Shown here: piece by piece, positions 53,827-62,637 of the stretch
Numbering within the stretch: the first letter of the stretch is position 1
How the letters are laid out: every line of letters begins with the position of its first letter
Assembly (NCBI GenBank): GCA_010692425.1
Contig: JAAHHJ010000002.1
Span: 124,001-188,000, forward strand
Length of the DNA stretch: 64,000 nt
From: Symploca sp. SIO3C6
Lineage (GTDB): Bacteria > Cyanobacteriota > Cyanobacteriia > Cyanobacteriales > Coleofasciculaceae
Direction: 5' to 3'
Translations under genes and position numbers: made by a program
The notes under the pieces: model-generated
Seen by the model: the letters and a program-made list of their open reading frames with translations, nothing else
Told to the model about the DNA's origin: nothing
Databases searched by the model: none

Positions 53827-54732
53827 TTAATAACTCCAGAGTAGATTTAAGTATCGCCGGATTAAACCAATCGTCACCGCAGGCATTTCCAACTGAGGTG
53901 TTAACCCAACGTCTTCAAGGGGTTGAAATATCTGAATGGCTTGCGGATTGAGAGTGGCAAGACGCCTGCCAATTTCAGGTCCGGTGAACTCCGATTTTTC
54001 TCCCCAAATGATCGCCGTAGGCGTAGTTAATTGGGGCACATAGAGGGATAAATCAAAGCACAAATCTCCACGCACAAAGCTAAGTGCTGCATATTCGGCA
54101 TTTGGTTGCACAGCTGAGGCTAAATAAGCATCCACTATTTCTTGGTAAACTCTGCTAGCACTGGCAAATTGTCGGTTTTCCAAGAAGCTACGGATGCCGT
54201 TTCTAGTAGCAATACCAGTGTTGTAAAGAATGCGATCAAGCATCGGGGTGCCTGCCAATTGAGCAAAAAAGCTGCGGCTGTAGTCTTCCCCAAAGTCAGA
54301 TAAACCTGCTGGAGTTGTAAGAATCAGCAACTTGAATAAATCAGGTCGAGCAATCGCTGCTCGAATCGTCAAGGCAGCAGTTAGAGAAGAAGCTATTACT
54401 GGCGCCGGCTCTGTACAGGTTTGCTCAACAAACTCGATAATTGTGGTGATGTAGTCATCAATCTGGTAATTCCTTTGAGGGTGTTCCGAGCGCCCCCAAC
54501 CGATTAAGTCTGGTGCGAGAATTTGGTACTCACTAGCAAATGCTGGATAGACTTTTGACCATTCATAGGCAGAAGAACCACCACCAAAACCATGAAGAAA
54601 CACCAATGGCGGCAGTTCCTTGGATGCAGCAGTATCCTCTAAGCGCCAAGGTGAATCCTCAGCTGTGTAATATACCATTCTGCCCACAGAGGTGACTAAG
54701 GAGTGTTGTTTAAAGCCATTTGGCTCAATCAT
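53827..54732 (-). CDS. alpha/beta-hydrolase fold protein with an unusual active site
   Basis: 301 residues of alpha/beta-hydrolase fold: FLHGFGGGSSAYEWSKVYPA, DLIGWGRSEHPQRNY, and the cap region. The elbow reads APVIASSLTAALTI instead of GxSxG, and the place where a catalytic His is expected (EDVGLTPQLEMPAVTI) has none. It may be non-hydrolytic or have moved residues. Many cyanobacterial alpha/beta proteins of this kind exist. It ends the set divergent from 54760. Confidence 0.8.
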   Translation of the reverse strand: MIEPNGFKQHSLVTSVGRMVYYTAEDSPWRLEDTAASKELPPLVFLHGFGGGSSAYEWSKVYPAFASEYQILAPDLIGWGRSEHPQRNYQIDDYITTIIEFVEQTCTEPAPVIASSLTAALTIRAAIARPDLFKLLILTTPAGLSDFGEDYSRSFFAQLAGTPMLDRILYNTGIATRNGIRSFLENRQFASASRVYQEIVDAYLASAVQPNAEYAALSFVRGDLCFDLSLYVPQLTTPTAIIWGEKSEFTGPEIGRRLATLNPQAIQIFQPLEDVGLTPQLEMPAVTIGLIRRYLNLLWSY

Positions 54733-54759
54733 GTCTAAACCTCATCGCTATACTGACTC

Positions 54760-55200
54760 GTGATCAGACCTTTTCGCATCCACCTTAACCTGGAAAACTT
54801 GAAATGTTTTGAAGTTGTCGAGCATCAGTTCGAGCAATATGGGATTACCATCAAAAATGCGATCGTCCTACAGCCTTCAAATCCAGCCTACCCACCGCGA
54901 TCTGGTACTAATGTACTGATCTGTGCTCCTAAAAGTGGTTGGCTCGAAGCAATATTCTCACAACCTATCTGCGTTTTCTACTGCTATGTAACTAGTTCTC
55001 AGCGGACAATTCTGTCTGCCTATGACCATCAAAGTAAGCTCTTGGCCAGTGCTTCGATTGAGGGGCCCAATTTAGCTGGAACTAACTCAGAAATTCCTGC
55101 CAATGCACAGTTGAGTGTGGAGGCAGCCAACATCTCTCGAATTACCTTAAATTCCTTTGATGGTCAACTTACCGTAACTGATTTGAGTTTTGAGTTTTAG
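54760..55200 (+). CDS. conserved hypothetical protein, beta-sandwich-like
   Basis: 146 residues, GTG start. Sequence suggests a CBM-like beta-sandwich: LNLENLKCFEVVEHQFEQYG, ITIKNAIVLQPSNPAYPP, SGTNVLICAPKSGWLEAIFS, and a closing ITLNSFDGQLTVTDLSFEF. No signal peptide. Family not recognised; it may be a ligand- or carbohydrate-binding domain. The gene is 27 bp from the divergent alpha/beta-hydrolase start. Confidence 0.65.
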   Translation: MIRPFRIHLNLENLKCFEVVEHQFEQYGITIKNAIVLQPSNPAYPPRSGTNVLICAPKSGWLEAIFSQPICVFYCYVTSSQRTILSAYDHQSKLLASASIEGPNLAGTNSEIPANAQLSVEAANISRITLNSFDGQLTVTDLSFEF

Positions 55201-55293
55201 TCTGGTTCATAGTTCATGGCTCATAGTTCAATCAACACTCAACACTCAATAGGAAATTTTACCTATTTATAAGCGCCGAATCAGCTTAACCTC

Positions 55294-55845
55294 TCACTGC
55301 CTTAACGGTTCAGCCTTCTCTACAGAGCCATCATTGATTCCCAGGGTCAGCTGCAAAGGCTTGCCGTAAGGGTATGCCCTAGCAACTTGTCGGTAAACCT
55401 GATGGTTTGTCGGTAGAGTGAAAGTCTGCTCCCCCTGTTTGTAGGTTAGGTGATATTTCACGGTACGTAACAGCTCCGGCTTGCTATGCTTTTCTTGAAG
55501 TTTTTGCCGCTGTTCGATTTCATTGATACTTGGTCGTGGCGGCGGCAGAGGCCACCACAAGCCTTTTGCATCTTCATTGACGGCACCTTCTGGTTTTTCA
55601 CCATTGCGGTTAGTCAAGGAAGTAGACGAAAATTCCTCAAAGCGAGGATTTTTATCATTGGTGAGGTTGATAGAATACTTGACTCGCCAGGTCAAGGTTG
55701 TTTTGGCTGTTGCTTCATACTGATCAGTAGTTACGCTATTACAGCCAGCCAAAGCTAATGCTACAGAAAAACTGCTCAACAGCGAAAAAACCTGGCGACA
55801 GCCTAAGCCAAGGTATGAACTGAAACTGAGATTTTTAAAATCCAC
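55294..55845 (-). CDS. putative lipoprotein
   Basis: 183 residues. The N-terminus has a hydrophobic segment and a lipobox (SLLSSFSVALALAGC), so it is probably lipid-anchored at Cys34. The rest has TWRVKYSINLTNDKNPRFEE, a proline-rich middle and VKYHLTYKQGEQTFTLP. Function unknown. Divergent from the deacetylase gene 36 bp away, which might mean a shared regulatory region. Confidence 0.68.
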   Translation of the reverse strand: MDFKNLSFSSYLGLGCRQVFSLLSSFSVALALAGCNSVTTDQYEATAKTTLTWRVKYSINLTNDKNPRFEEFSSTSLTNRNGEKPEGAVNEDAKGLWWPLPPPRPSINEIEQRQKLQEKHSKPELLRTVKYHLTYKQGEQTFTLPTNHQVYRQVARAYPYGKPLQLTLGINDGSVEKAEPLRQ

Positions 55846-55880
55846 CCCAATACTTAATACTAAAAACTAAAAACAACGAC

Positions 55881-56561
55881 ATGGAGCTTGCACCACTTTA
55901 TCCTATCCTGTATCGCCTTCTGAAGCCTGCTTTTGGCAGTTGCCTCTGGGCAGGTTCAAACAATTCACCGATGATCGCCCTTACCTTTGATGACGGCCCT
56001 AATCACAAGTACACTCCACAATTGCTACAGGTGCTAGAGCGCTACAGTATTAAAGCCAGTTTTTTCTGGTTGGGCGCTTGCGTAAATCAAGCTCCGGCAG
56101 TTGCTAGAGAAGTCTACCAACGGGGTCACTGGCTGGGGCTACACGGATATGATCACCGCTCCTTTCCATGGCTCAAACGAGATGAACTCAAGCAGAGTTT
56201 GCTTCGCACCCAAGAGATAATTGCAACTACTTGTCAAATTCATCCTAACAAGGTTAGAGATGTGCGTCCTCCTAACGGTCTATTTACGCCCCAAACCTTG
56301 AGTTTATTGCATCAGTGGCAATATCGACCAGTGATGTGGAGCGTTGTTCCAGAGGACTGGGAACGTCCAGGTGTCTCGGTGGTTGTACGCAGAGTTCTAC
56401 AGCAGGTTGAGAACGGTTCGCTAATCGTTTTACATGATGGCCACTGCGGAGGACAGGATGTTGCTCAAACAGCCGAATTGATCATTCCTCAACTATTGCA
56501 GCAAGGTTATCGCTTTGTTACTGTCGAGCAGTTATGGCAATTTGTTTCGACTAAAGATTAA
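55881..56561 (+). CDS. polysaccharide deacetylase (NodB/CE4)
   Basis: 226-residue CE4 enzyme that removes acetyl groups from peptidoglycan or exopolysaccharide GlcNAc. Motifs in order: LTFDDGPNHKYT (catalytic base and metal Asp), GLHGYDHRSFP (metal His pair), RPPNGLFTPQTL, VPEDWERPG and IVLHDGHCGGQD. No signal peptide is visible, only a short N-terminal segment (PILYRLLKPAFGSCLWAG) that could be amphipathic. All catalytic residues are intact. Confidence 0.9.
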   Translation: MELAPLYPILYRLLKPAFGSCLWAGSNNSPMIALTFDDGPNHKYTPQLLQVLERYSIKASFFWLGACVNQAPAVAREVYQRGHWLGLHGYDHRSFPWLKRDELKQSLLRTQEIIATTCQIHPNKVRDVRPPNGLFTPQTLSLLHQWQYRPVMWSVVPEDWERPGVSVVVRRVLQQVENGSLIVLHDGHCGGQDVAQTAELIIPQLLQQGYRFVTVEQLWQFVSTKD

Positions 56562-57615
56562 GTGCAACATTTCAGAATATCTTTAGATATCTTTAGAGTA
56601 AGTGAGCTTTCTCGTCGTCAACAGGTAACGAAGGGAATTTGCCCAAGCTGATCGCCAAGACTTTGGTTATTTTTTGTAATCGTCTATGATCCAGTAATCA
56701 TAGGCATTTCATTGGCAGCTTTAGTTTTCTTAACTAATACCCCCCTCCACACTTTGAAGATTTGTGTGCTAGAACAATTGTTTTACATGCGTTTTACAAA
56801 TGTCATACGCAATGAGTGTTCTCTCGAAACCATATCTTCCCTCTTGCCGTAGAAAATTGTTCTTAGGCAGCAAAACTTTACTATCTTAATTATTGGAGGA
56901 TATGACTAGACTGACAGGACAAATGTACTAATACAGGGAAAGTCAGCTAATGAATTGTTCATGTTCCATGGCTGTTATCTGTAAGCTAAATTCACTAAAA
57001 TGGCTGAGTGTATTTCAAGTATTTGTTCAAGACTAATTGGTTTTAAATTGGAACTATAGAGTAAATTTAGGGAAGATTGAACCTACACAGGGGGAATTAC
57101 TTAAATTTCTCAGCTGCAATAATTATCCAAAAATTGAGCAGCAAGACATTCAGACATCAGCAACAGCTGGAGCATTAACTGCTAGGCAAAGGCTGGGGCT
57201 ATCGAGACATCGCGAAGCAGAATAAACTTTGGCTAACTAGCAGCTCGCTTGAGGAGGTAACTCGAACCAAGGGCTCTTATCATGGATGTATTAATTCCAC
57301 TGACATTTCCGAGTAAAAGATATTGCTGTTGCTAAATTCACCATCACCGGATGGTAATCAAGAAAAAGCGTTCATTTGGGATAATTAAGGCTAAAATCAA
57401 AAAGTCTCAAGAAAAGCTAGCCTCAAAATTCCTACTTAGCGCATTAGCTGCAACAAACCTGAGTTTGAAGAAGTTAATTTCAGAATTATTTCTCTGACTC
57501 AGCTATTAAATAAACCTTAGAAGGCAAAGGTTACTAACTAGCTTTGCTATCTTAGGTAGATCAACACGCACACCATCTATCTAGTCTTTAACTGAAGGAG
57601 CATGAGGAAAAAGGC
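56562..57615. other. 1054-bp region upstream of sigA
   Basis: No convincing gene. A frame at 57037-57225 has no start context or family features. The long spacer suggests an extended leader and several promoters for the sigma factor, as known for cyanobacterial principal sigma genes. GGAGG-type motif at 57252-57257. Otherwise nothing recognised. Confidence 0.45.
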
Positions 57616-58737
57616 ATGACCCAGGCAAACTTAGATCTCGCAACTATCATCGAGCCTGATAACGGTTTGGACGTTTTGTTCGAGGATGAAGCGGCCCGTG
57701 AAGATGTAGGGGAAGCTCAAGCGGAAGATATCGACGGGAAGCCTGGTAAGGTGCGCTCTAACCGCCGTCGAACGCAGGCCAAAAAAAAGCACTATACAGA
57801 AGATTCAATTCGCCTCTACCTGCAAGAAATTGGGAGAATCAGGCTGCTGCGAGCAGATGAAGAAATCGAACTTGCTCGCAAAATTGCTGACTTGTTAGAA
57901 CTAGAACGGGTGCGCGAACGTTTGTTTGTTGACTTAGAGAGAGAGCCACAAGATAGTGAATGGGCTAGCGAAGTTAATATGCCACTGCCGGCATTTCAAT
58001 ATCGCCTCTACCTCGGTCGGCGAGCTAAGGATAAGATGGTGCAGTCAAACTTGCGTTTGGTTGTTTCCATTGCCAAGAAATATATGAATCGGGGATTATC
58101 TTTCCAAGACCTGATTCAAGAAGGTTCTCTGGGTCTGATTAGGGCAGCAGAAAAGTTCGATCACGAGAAAGGTTACAAGTTTTCCACCTACGCAACCTGG
58201 TGGATTCGGCAGGCAATTACCCGTGCAATTGCTGACCAGTCTCGCACCATTCGTCTACCAGTACACCTGTATGAAACGATCTCACGAATTAAAAAAACTA
58301 CAAAAATTCTTTCCCAAGAAATGGGTCGTAAGCCCACAGAAGAAGAAATTGCTGACCGCATGGAAATGACCATCGAGAAGCTACGATTCATTGCCAAATC
58401 CGCCCAACTTCCTATCTCCCTGGAAACACCAATTGGTAAAGAAGAGGACTCCCGCCTTGGTGATTTTATTGAAGCCGATGGCGAAACACCAGAGGATCAA
58501 GTTTCCAAAAATCTCCTCCGGGAAGACTTGGAAAGTGTCCTGGATACGCTTAGCCCTCGTGAGCGCGATGTTCTCCGGTTACGCTATGGTTTAGATGACG
58601 GGCGCATGAAAACCCTAGAAGAAATTGGCCAAATTTTTAACGTAACTCGCGAACGGATTAGGCAGATTGAAGCCAAAGCCCTACGCAAACTGCGTCACCC
58701 CAATCGTAACAGTATCCTCAAAGAATACATCCGCTAG
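57616..58737 (+). CDS. sigA: principal RNA polymerase sigma factor SigA (RpoD)
   Basis: Group 1 sigma-70 factor, 373 residues. Acidic N-terminus (region 1.1), [20 protein letters not shown] (1.2), [20 protein letters not shown] and [17 protein letters not shown] (2.1-2.2), [19 protein letters not shown] (2.3-2.4), region 3, and region 4 ([35 protein letters not shown]). The end ILKEYIR is typical of the principal cyanobacterial factor. The ATG follows AAGGAGCATGAGGAAAAAGGC with good ribosome-binding sites. Confidence 0.95.
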   Translation: MTQANLDLATIIEPDNGLDVLFEDEAAREDVGEAQAEDIDGKPGKVRSNRRRTQAKKKHYTEDSIRLYLQEIGRIRLLRADEEIELARKIADLLELERVRERLFVDLEREPQDSEWASEVNMPLPAFQYRLYLGRRAKDKMVQSNLRLVVSIAKKYMNRGLSFQDLIQEGSLGLIRAAEKFDHEKGYKFSTYATWWIRQAITRAIADQSRTIRLPVHLYETISRIKKTTKILSQEMGRKPTEEEIADRMEMTIEKLRFIAKSAQLPISLETPIGKEEDSRLGDFIEADGETPEDQVSKNLLREDLESVLDTLSPRERDVLRLRYGLDDGRMKTLEEIGQIFNVTRERIRQIEAKALRKLRHPNRNSILKEYIR

Positions 58738-58863
58738 GAGCTTTTTGTCGAGGGTGCTTTTTTGGCTAGAGTATGTGGTGGTAAATGGAAGTGACGCCGT
58801 GGTTGCTCTCACCAGCCACCTTATACCAATTTTATAAATTATTATCAAACACACTAAGGCTGA

Positions 58864-58899
58864 TAAAAAGGCTGGGGTTCTAACCTAAGAACTCCCAGC
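58864..58899 (-). terminator. intrinsic terminator of the hli gene
   Basis: On the minus strand GCTGGGAGTTC, loop TTAGGTTA, GAACCCCAGC then CTTTTTATC: a 10-bp stem with one bulge and a U-run, about 40 bp after the hli stop. Confidence 0.75.
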
Positions 58900-58938
58900 T
58901 TAATTTTTGAGATTAAGAAAGTTGACCTAAGCAGGTAA

Positions 58939-59082
58939 CTACATCAGACCCCAGTAGTGCAGGACACCCTGACCAGTTACATATTCAGTCACAACAGCAG
59001 CAATAAATCCAATCATTGCCAGACGACCATTTACGCTTTCAGCGAATGATGTGAATCCAAATTTTGACTCTTGATTGTCCAT
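58939..59082 (-). CDS. hli: high-light-inducible protein (Hli/SCP)
   Basis: 47 residues, MDNQESKFGFTSFAESVNGR then LAMIGFIAAVVTEYVTGQGV and LHYWGLM. It has the single chlorophyll-binding helix with the E-x-x-N-G-R-x-A-M-I motif of light-harvesting-like proteins. It protects photosystem assembly from excess light by quenching and pigment binding. Start ATG follows ACGGAGCG. It has its own terminator and an upstream HLR1 match. Which hli paralogue it is cannot be decided here. Confidence 0.93.
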   Translation of the reverse strand: MDNQESKFGFTSFAESVNGRLAMIGFIAAVVTEYVTGQGVLHYWGLM

Positions 59083-59116
59083 GATTATCGCTCCGTTAGT
59101 AATATTTCATAACCGC

Positions 59117-59134
59117 TATGTAAATTAATGTAAC
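59117..59134 (-). promoter_or_regulatory. HLR1 element (RpaB site) upstream of hli
   Basis: On the minus strand GTTACATT-AA-TTTACATA, an exact fit to the high-light regulatory 1 consensus (two (G/T)TTACA(T/A)(T/A) octamers with a two-base spacer), 35 bp upstream of the hli start. HLR1 is bound by the response regulator RpaB at light-stress promoters. Confidence 0.8.
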
Positions 59135-59155
59135 TAATGATTTTAAAAACGGCAA

Positions 59156-59169
59156 GAGTATGCATACTC
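59156..59169. repeat. 14-bp perfect palindrome upstream of hli
   Basis: GAGTATGCATACTC, 74-87 bp upstream of the hli start and just upstream of the HLR1 element. Palindromes of this length suit a homodimeric regulator. No regulator known to me is matched. Confidence 0.5.
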
Positions 59170-59277
59170 ATTTTAGATAAATTTTGTTTAAAGTTTGAGA
59201 TATGAGGATTTTCGGGAAGAGGTGAAGGCCATTACTCTCGATAACTTCAAAATAGACTCATTTACTTGATCGCATCT

Positions 59278-62200
59278 ATGCTGCCAGTTAGACTAGATGA
59301 TTACTACAATCAAATCCGTGTCATTCTCAATCGTCAAAATCCTATTACTGGTCTATTGCCAGCAAGTACCGCGATTACTGCCCACGGTGACTATACTGAT
59401 GCCTGGGTACGCGATAATGTCTATAGCATTTTGGCGGTTTGGGGGCTGGCGTTAGCTTATCGCAAGCTTGATCCTGACAGTGGGCGAGCCTTTGAGCTGC
59501 AACAGAGCGTGGTTAAGCTCATGCGGGGGTTGTTGTTTTGTATGATGCGGCAAGCTCATAAGGTAGAAACTTTTAAAAAGACCCAATCCCCGCTAGATGC
59601 CCTACATGCTAAATACAACACTAATACAGGCGACATAGTAGTAGGTGATGACCAGTGGGGTCATCTACAACTGGATGCCACTTCCCTATTTTTACTGATG
59701 CTAGCTCAGATGACAGCATCTGGGTTAAACATCATCTATACGATTGACGAAGTCAATTTTGTCCAAAATCTCGTCTATTACATTAGTCAAACCTATCGGA
59801 CACCAGATTATGGTATTTGGGAGCGTGGCAATAAGGTTAATCGTGGTGATCCTGAACTCAATGCCAGTTCCGTAGGTATGGCGAAAGCGGCACTAGAAGC
59901 GATTAACGGGCTAGATTTATTCGGTGTGCGTGGCTCTGAGGCATCGGTTATCCAAGTCTTACCAGATGAGATTGCTCATGCACGCATCACTTTGGAGTAC
60001 CTGCTACCAAGGGAGTCGAGTTCTAAAGAAATTGATGCCGCGATTTTGAGTACCATTGGTTTTCCAGCCTTTGCGGTTGAAAGTGTCGAACTCATCAGTC
60101 GCACTCGCCAGAAAATTATTGATAAGTTGCATGGTCGATACGGCTGCAAGCGCTTCTTGCGAGATGGGCACCAAACAATACTCGAAGATACCAGCCGTTT
60201 GCACTACGAGCCTCAAGAATTGCAGCAATTCGAGCATATTGAGTGTGAATGGCCTTTATTTTTCACATATCTAGCACTCGATGCCCTCTTACGGGGAGAT
60301 GTCGAGGAGACGAAGAACTATCAGGAGCGCTTAGAGTTTTTGCTGATTGAGCGGGATGGTTTGCAACTGCTGCCAGAATTATATTACGTTCCAGAGGAAA
60401 ACATTGAGGCAGAGAGAGCTTCTCCCCAAAGCCAGCAGCGTCTTCCCAACGAAAATGTCCCTTTGGTGTGGGCCCAGAGTTTATACTTGCTAGGTCAGAT
60501 GCTTAGTGAGGGATTACTGGCACCGGGCGATATTGACCCCTTGGGGCGTCATTTGCGTGTGGGGCGTCATCAAGATCCTGTAGTACAGATTGCACTGCTG
60601 GCAGAAGATGAGTATTTACAGGCTCAACTGGCGACCTATGGTATCGCTACGCAGACTCTAGAACAAGTAGAGCCAGTGCAAGTGCGTCAGGCAAAAGAAC
60701 TCTCAGCTGTTTATGCTCAAATGGGGCGCTGTGACTCGCTGGGTTTGACGGGACGGCCAGTGCGACGTCCTCAAAGCCTGACCACATCGAAGATTTTTCG
60801 CATCCGGGGAGAGACGGTAGTCTTTCTGCCAGCATTTTTGGATCAGCAGCAGTTTTATCTGACCCTTGACTACCATTTCCTAGTTTCTCAAATTAAAGGA
60901 GAACTCGCCTACATGCAACGCCACTGGAGTGATTTGGGGCGTCCAACATTAACTCTACTTTTAACTCATAAAATGTTGGAGACAGGTATTGAAGATGTGG
61001 CGACTACAGACAGTGTAGAGACTGGAGATATTGCCCTTATACAAGGATCGCCTTTACTACAGTTAATCCAGCAACTGCAAGATGGTTTTTGCAATGGTGT
61101 GCGGGTAAAACTAGGGAGTCTCAATCAGTTGATGCTGACGGCTAAAATTGAACGCATTGATTTTCTGCATGACTTTGAATTCACTGAAAAATCAGTTAAA
61201 ACTGCTGCTAAGCATCGATTTTATTTGAACAGCCATGCTGAAAAAAGTGTTCCCCTGAGTCATACCCAGGAATTTCCACTTGAATACGAAACTAACCTGG
61301 AGTTATTGCTTGAAAGCTTAAAGCTCTCAAAAAATCTCTATGAGCAGGTGGAGTTGCTGCGCACTCTCGAGCGCCTCCAAGGCTTGGAGTTTGATACAGG
61401 TTTTGGGGAATCAGGAAAACCAGTAACTGTAGCCCATTTGCTGAATGAAGTTTACCTAAAAGCTGGTACCTTGGGAAGCTCTCCCTACTGGACAGTGATC
61501 CGTCAAGCTGCTGGGTTACTCAACAAAGTTGACTTTAGCTTGTCAGACGCTGTGACTTATATCCTCGTGCGCGGCAAGCAAATTACAGTGGGCAAAGCCT
61601 ATGATGAGGCCTCGTTGATTAAAAAGCCGATGTCGCGCCGAGAAATCCAGTCAAAAATAAATCATTTCTGCGGTGAGGATTTGCGCGATCGCGTCCTTAC
61701 TCAAGAAATTCTCTTATATTTAAGAACCTTGATCAAATCAGAACCAGATTTACTCCAAGGTTTGTTGACACTGCGAGTGGGATATCTGATTGTGCTATTG
61801 ACAAGTGAACTGGCAACTGAGTTAGGGGTTACTCAAGATGAAGCCTATGAAGAACTTATGGGCTTGAGTCCGTTTGCAGTAAAAACTCGCCTGCACTCCT
61901 GTTTAGTAGGATATGAAAGTATGAACCAAAGGCTTTGGCAGCAAGAAAGTTTGCATGTTAGGCAACCAGAACAGGACATTCATTGGGTGGTTTGGTCAGG
62001 AAAGTTTGAGGAGACGGAGGAAGTAGAAGAAGTTGGTAGTTGGATGAGAAAGCGGCAACTAGATGGTGCTGCTGGACGTGTTCCTAAAAATTTCTATCCC
62101 AAAGTTTGGCAAGTAATGAAACACTGTAAAGGTTTGGTGATTGGTGATAAATTAGAGCGCCGCAATCGCTTGGATAGCGAGTTAATCCTTTCAGAAATGA

Positions 62201-62535
62201 CACCAGGAGAAAGGAATTTTGCACTACAGGTCGAACATTTGCTTAATAAGAGTCAAGCACCAGAATATCGCCAGGTAAATGTTGAAGCCCTGATGGAACT
62301 GGCAGCAATGGTAGAGTCAAATCCTGATTTACAAATTGAGGAATATATCGTTTTAGATGTTCTTATTGGTCATGCTGTGCGCTTGGCATGGTTGGAACAA
62401 AATCCTAAACAAGCTCATCAATATGACGATTACAAAGCTTTAGCTTGGCGAGAATTTGAGGATATGTCTCCTAAAGAATGCGCTGCTTATATCGTTAAAG
62501 CGTTCCAATTCTTGACCAAAATTGAGGGAGTCTAA
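59278..62535 (+). CDS. GH15-type / phosphorylase-kinase-alpha-like protein
   Basis: About 1085 residues. The N-terminal (alpha/alpha)6 region resembles glycoside hydrolase family 15 and the regulatory alpha/beta subunits of phosphorylase kinase: NPITGLLPASTAITAHGDYT, DAWVRDNVYSILAVWGLALA, GDDQWGHLQLDATSLFLLML, ECEWPLFFTYLALDAL and PLVWAQSLYLLGQMLSEG. The long C-terminal part also resembles phosphorylase kinase. Function in cyanobacteria not established; a glycogen or glucan role is inferred. The ATG at 59278 (MLPVRLDDYYNQ) is preferred to a TTG 12 bp upstream. Confidence 0.85.
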   Translation: MLPVRLDDYYNQIRVILNRQNPITGLLPASTAITAHGDYTDAWVRDNVYSILAVWGLALAYRKLDPDSGRAFELQQSVVKLMRGLLFCMMRQAHKVETFKKTQSPLDALHAKYNTNTGDIVVGDDQWGHLQLDATSLFLLMLAQMTASGLNIIYTIDEVNFVQNLVYYISQTYRTPDYGIWERGNKVNRGDPELNASSVGMAKAALEAINGLDLFGVRGSEASVIQVLPDEIAHARITLEYLLPRESSSKEIDAAILSTIGFPAFAVESVELISRTRQKIIDKLHGRYGCKRFLRDGHQTILEDTSRLHYEPQELQQFEHIECEWPLFFTYLALDALLRGDVEETKNYQERLEFLLIERDGLQLLPELYYVPEENIEAERASPQSQQRLPNENVPLVWAQSLYLLGQMLSEGLLAPGDIDPLGRHLRVGRHQDPVVQIALLAEDEYLQAQLATYGIATQTLEQVEPVQVRQAKELSAVYAQMGRCDSLGLTGRPVRRPQSLTTSKIFRIRGETVVFLPAFLDQQQFYLTLDYHFLVSQIKGELAYMQRHWSDLGRPTLTLLLTHKMLETGIEDVATTDSVETGDIALIQGSPLLQLIQQLQDGFCNGVRVKLGSLNQLMLTAKIERIDFLHDFEFTEKSVKTAAKHRFYLNSHAEKSVPLSHTQEFPLEYETNLELLLESLKLSKNLYEQVELLRTLERLQGLEFDTGFGESGKPVTVAHLLNEVYLKAGTLGSSPYWTVIRQAAGLLNKVDFSLSDAVTYILVRGKQITVGKAYDEASLIKKPMSRREIQSKINHFCGEDLRDRVLTQEILLYLRTLIKSEPDLLQGLLTLRVGYLIVLLTSELATELGVTQDEAYEELMGLSPFAVKTRLHSCLVGYESMNQRLWQQESLHVRQPEQDIHWVVWSGKFEETEEVEEVGSWMRKRQLDGAAGRVPKNFYPKVWQVMKHCKGLVIGDKLERRNRLDSELILSEMTPGERNFALQVEHLLNKSQAPEYRQVNVEALMELAAMVESNPDLQIEEYIVLDVLIGHAVRLAWLEQNPKQAHQYDDYKALAWREFEDMSPKECAAYIVKAFQFLTKIEGV

Positions 62536-62637
62536 AACATATAGTTTTCCCCTGTATGTCCTGACTTCCCTCCCACTGCCACAAGGTTTAATTAACTCAA
62601 TCAAAAAGCACTATAAGATAGAGGAAAAACAATCGTG

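Noticed and set aside
57037-57225. 62-codon frame upstream of sigA
   Set aside because: Weak start context and composition; more likely part of the sigA leader.
57240-57290. Possible tRNA T-arm on the minus strand (GGTTCGAGTTACC)
   Set aside because: Only a 3-bp stem and no matching D or anticodon arms.
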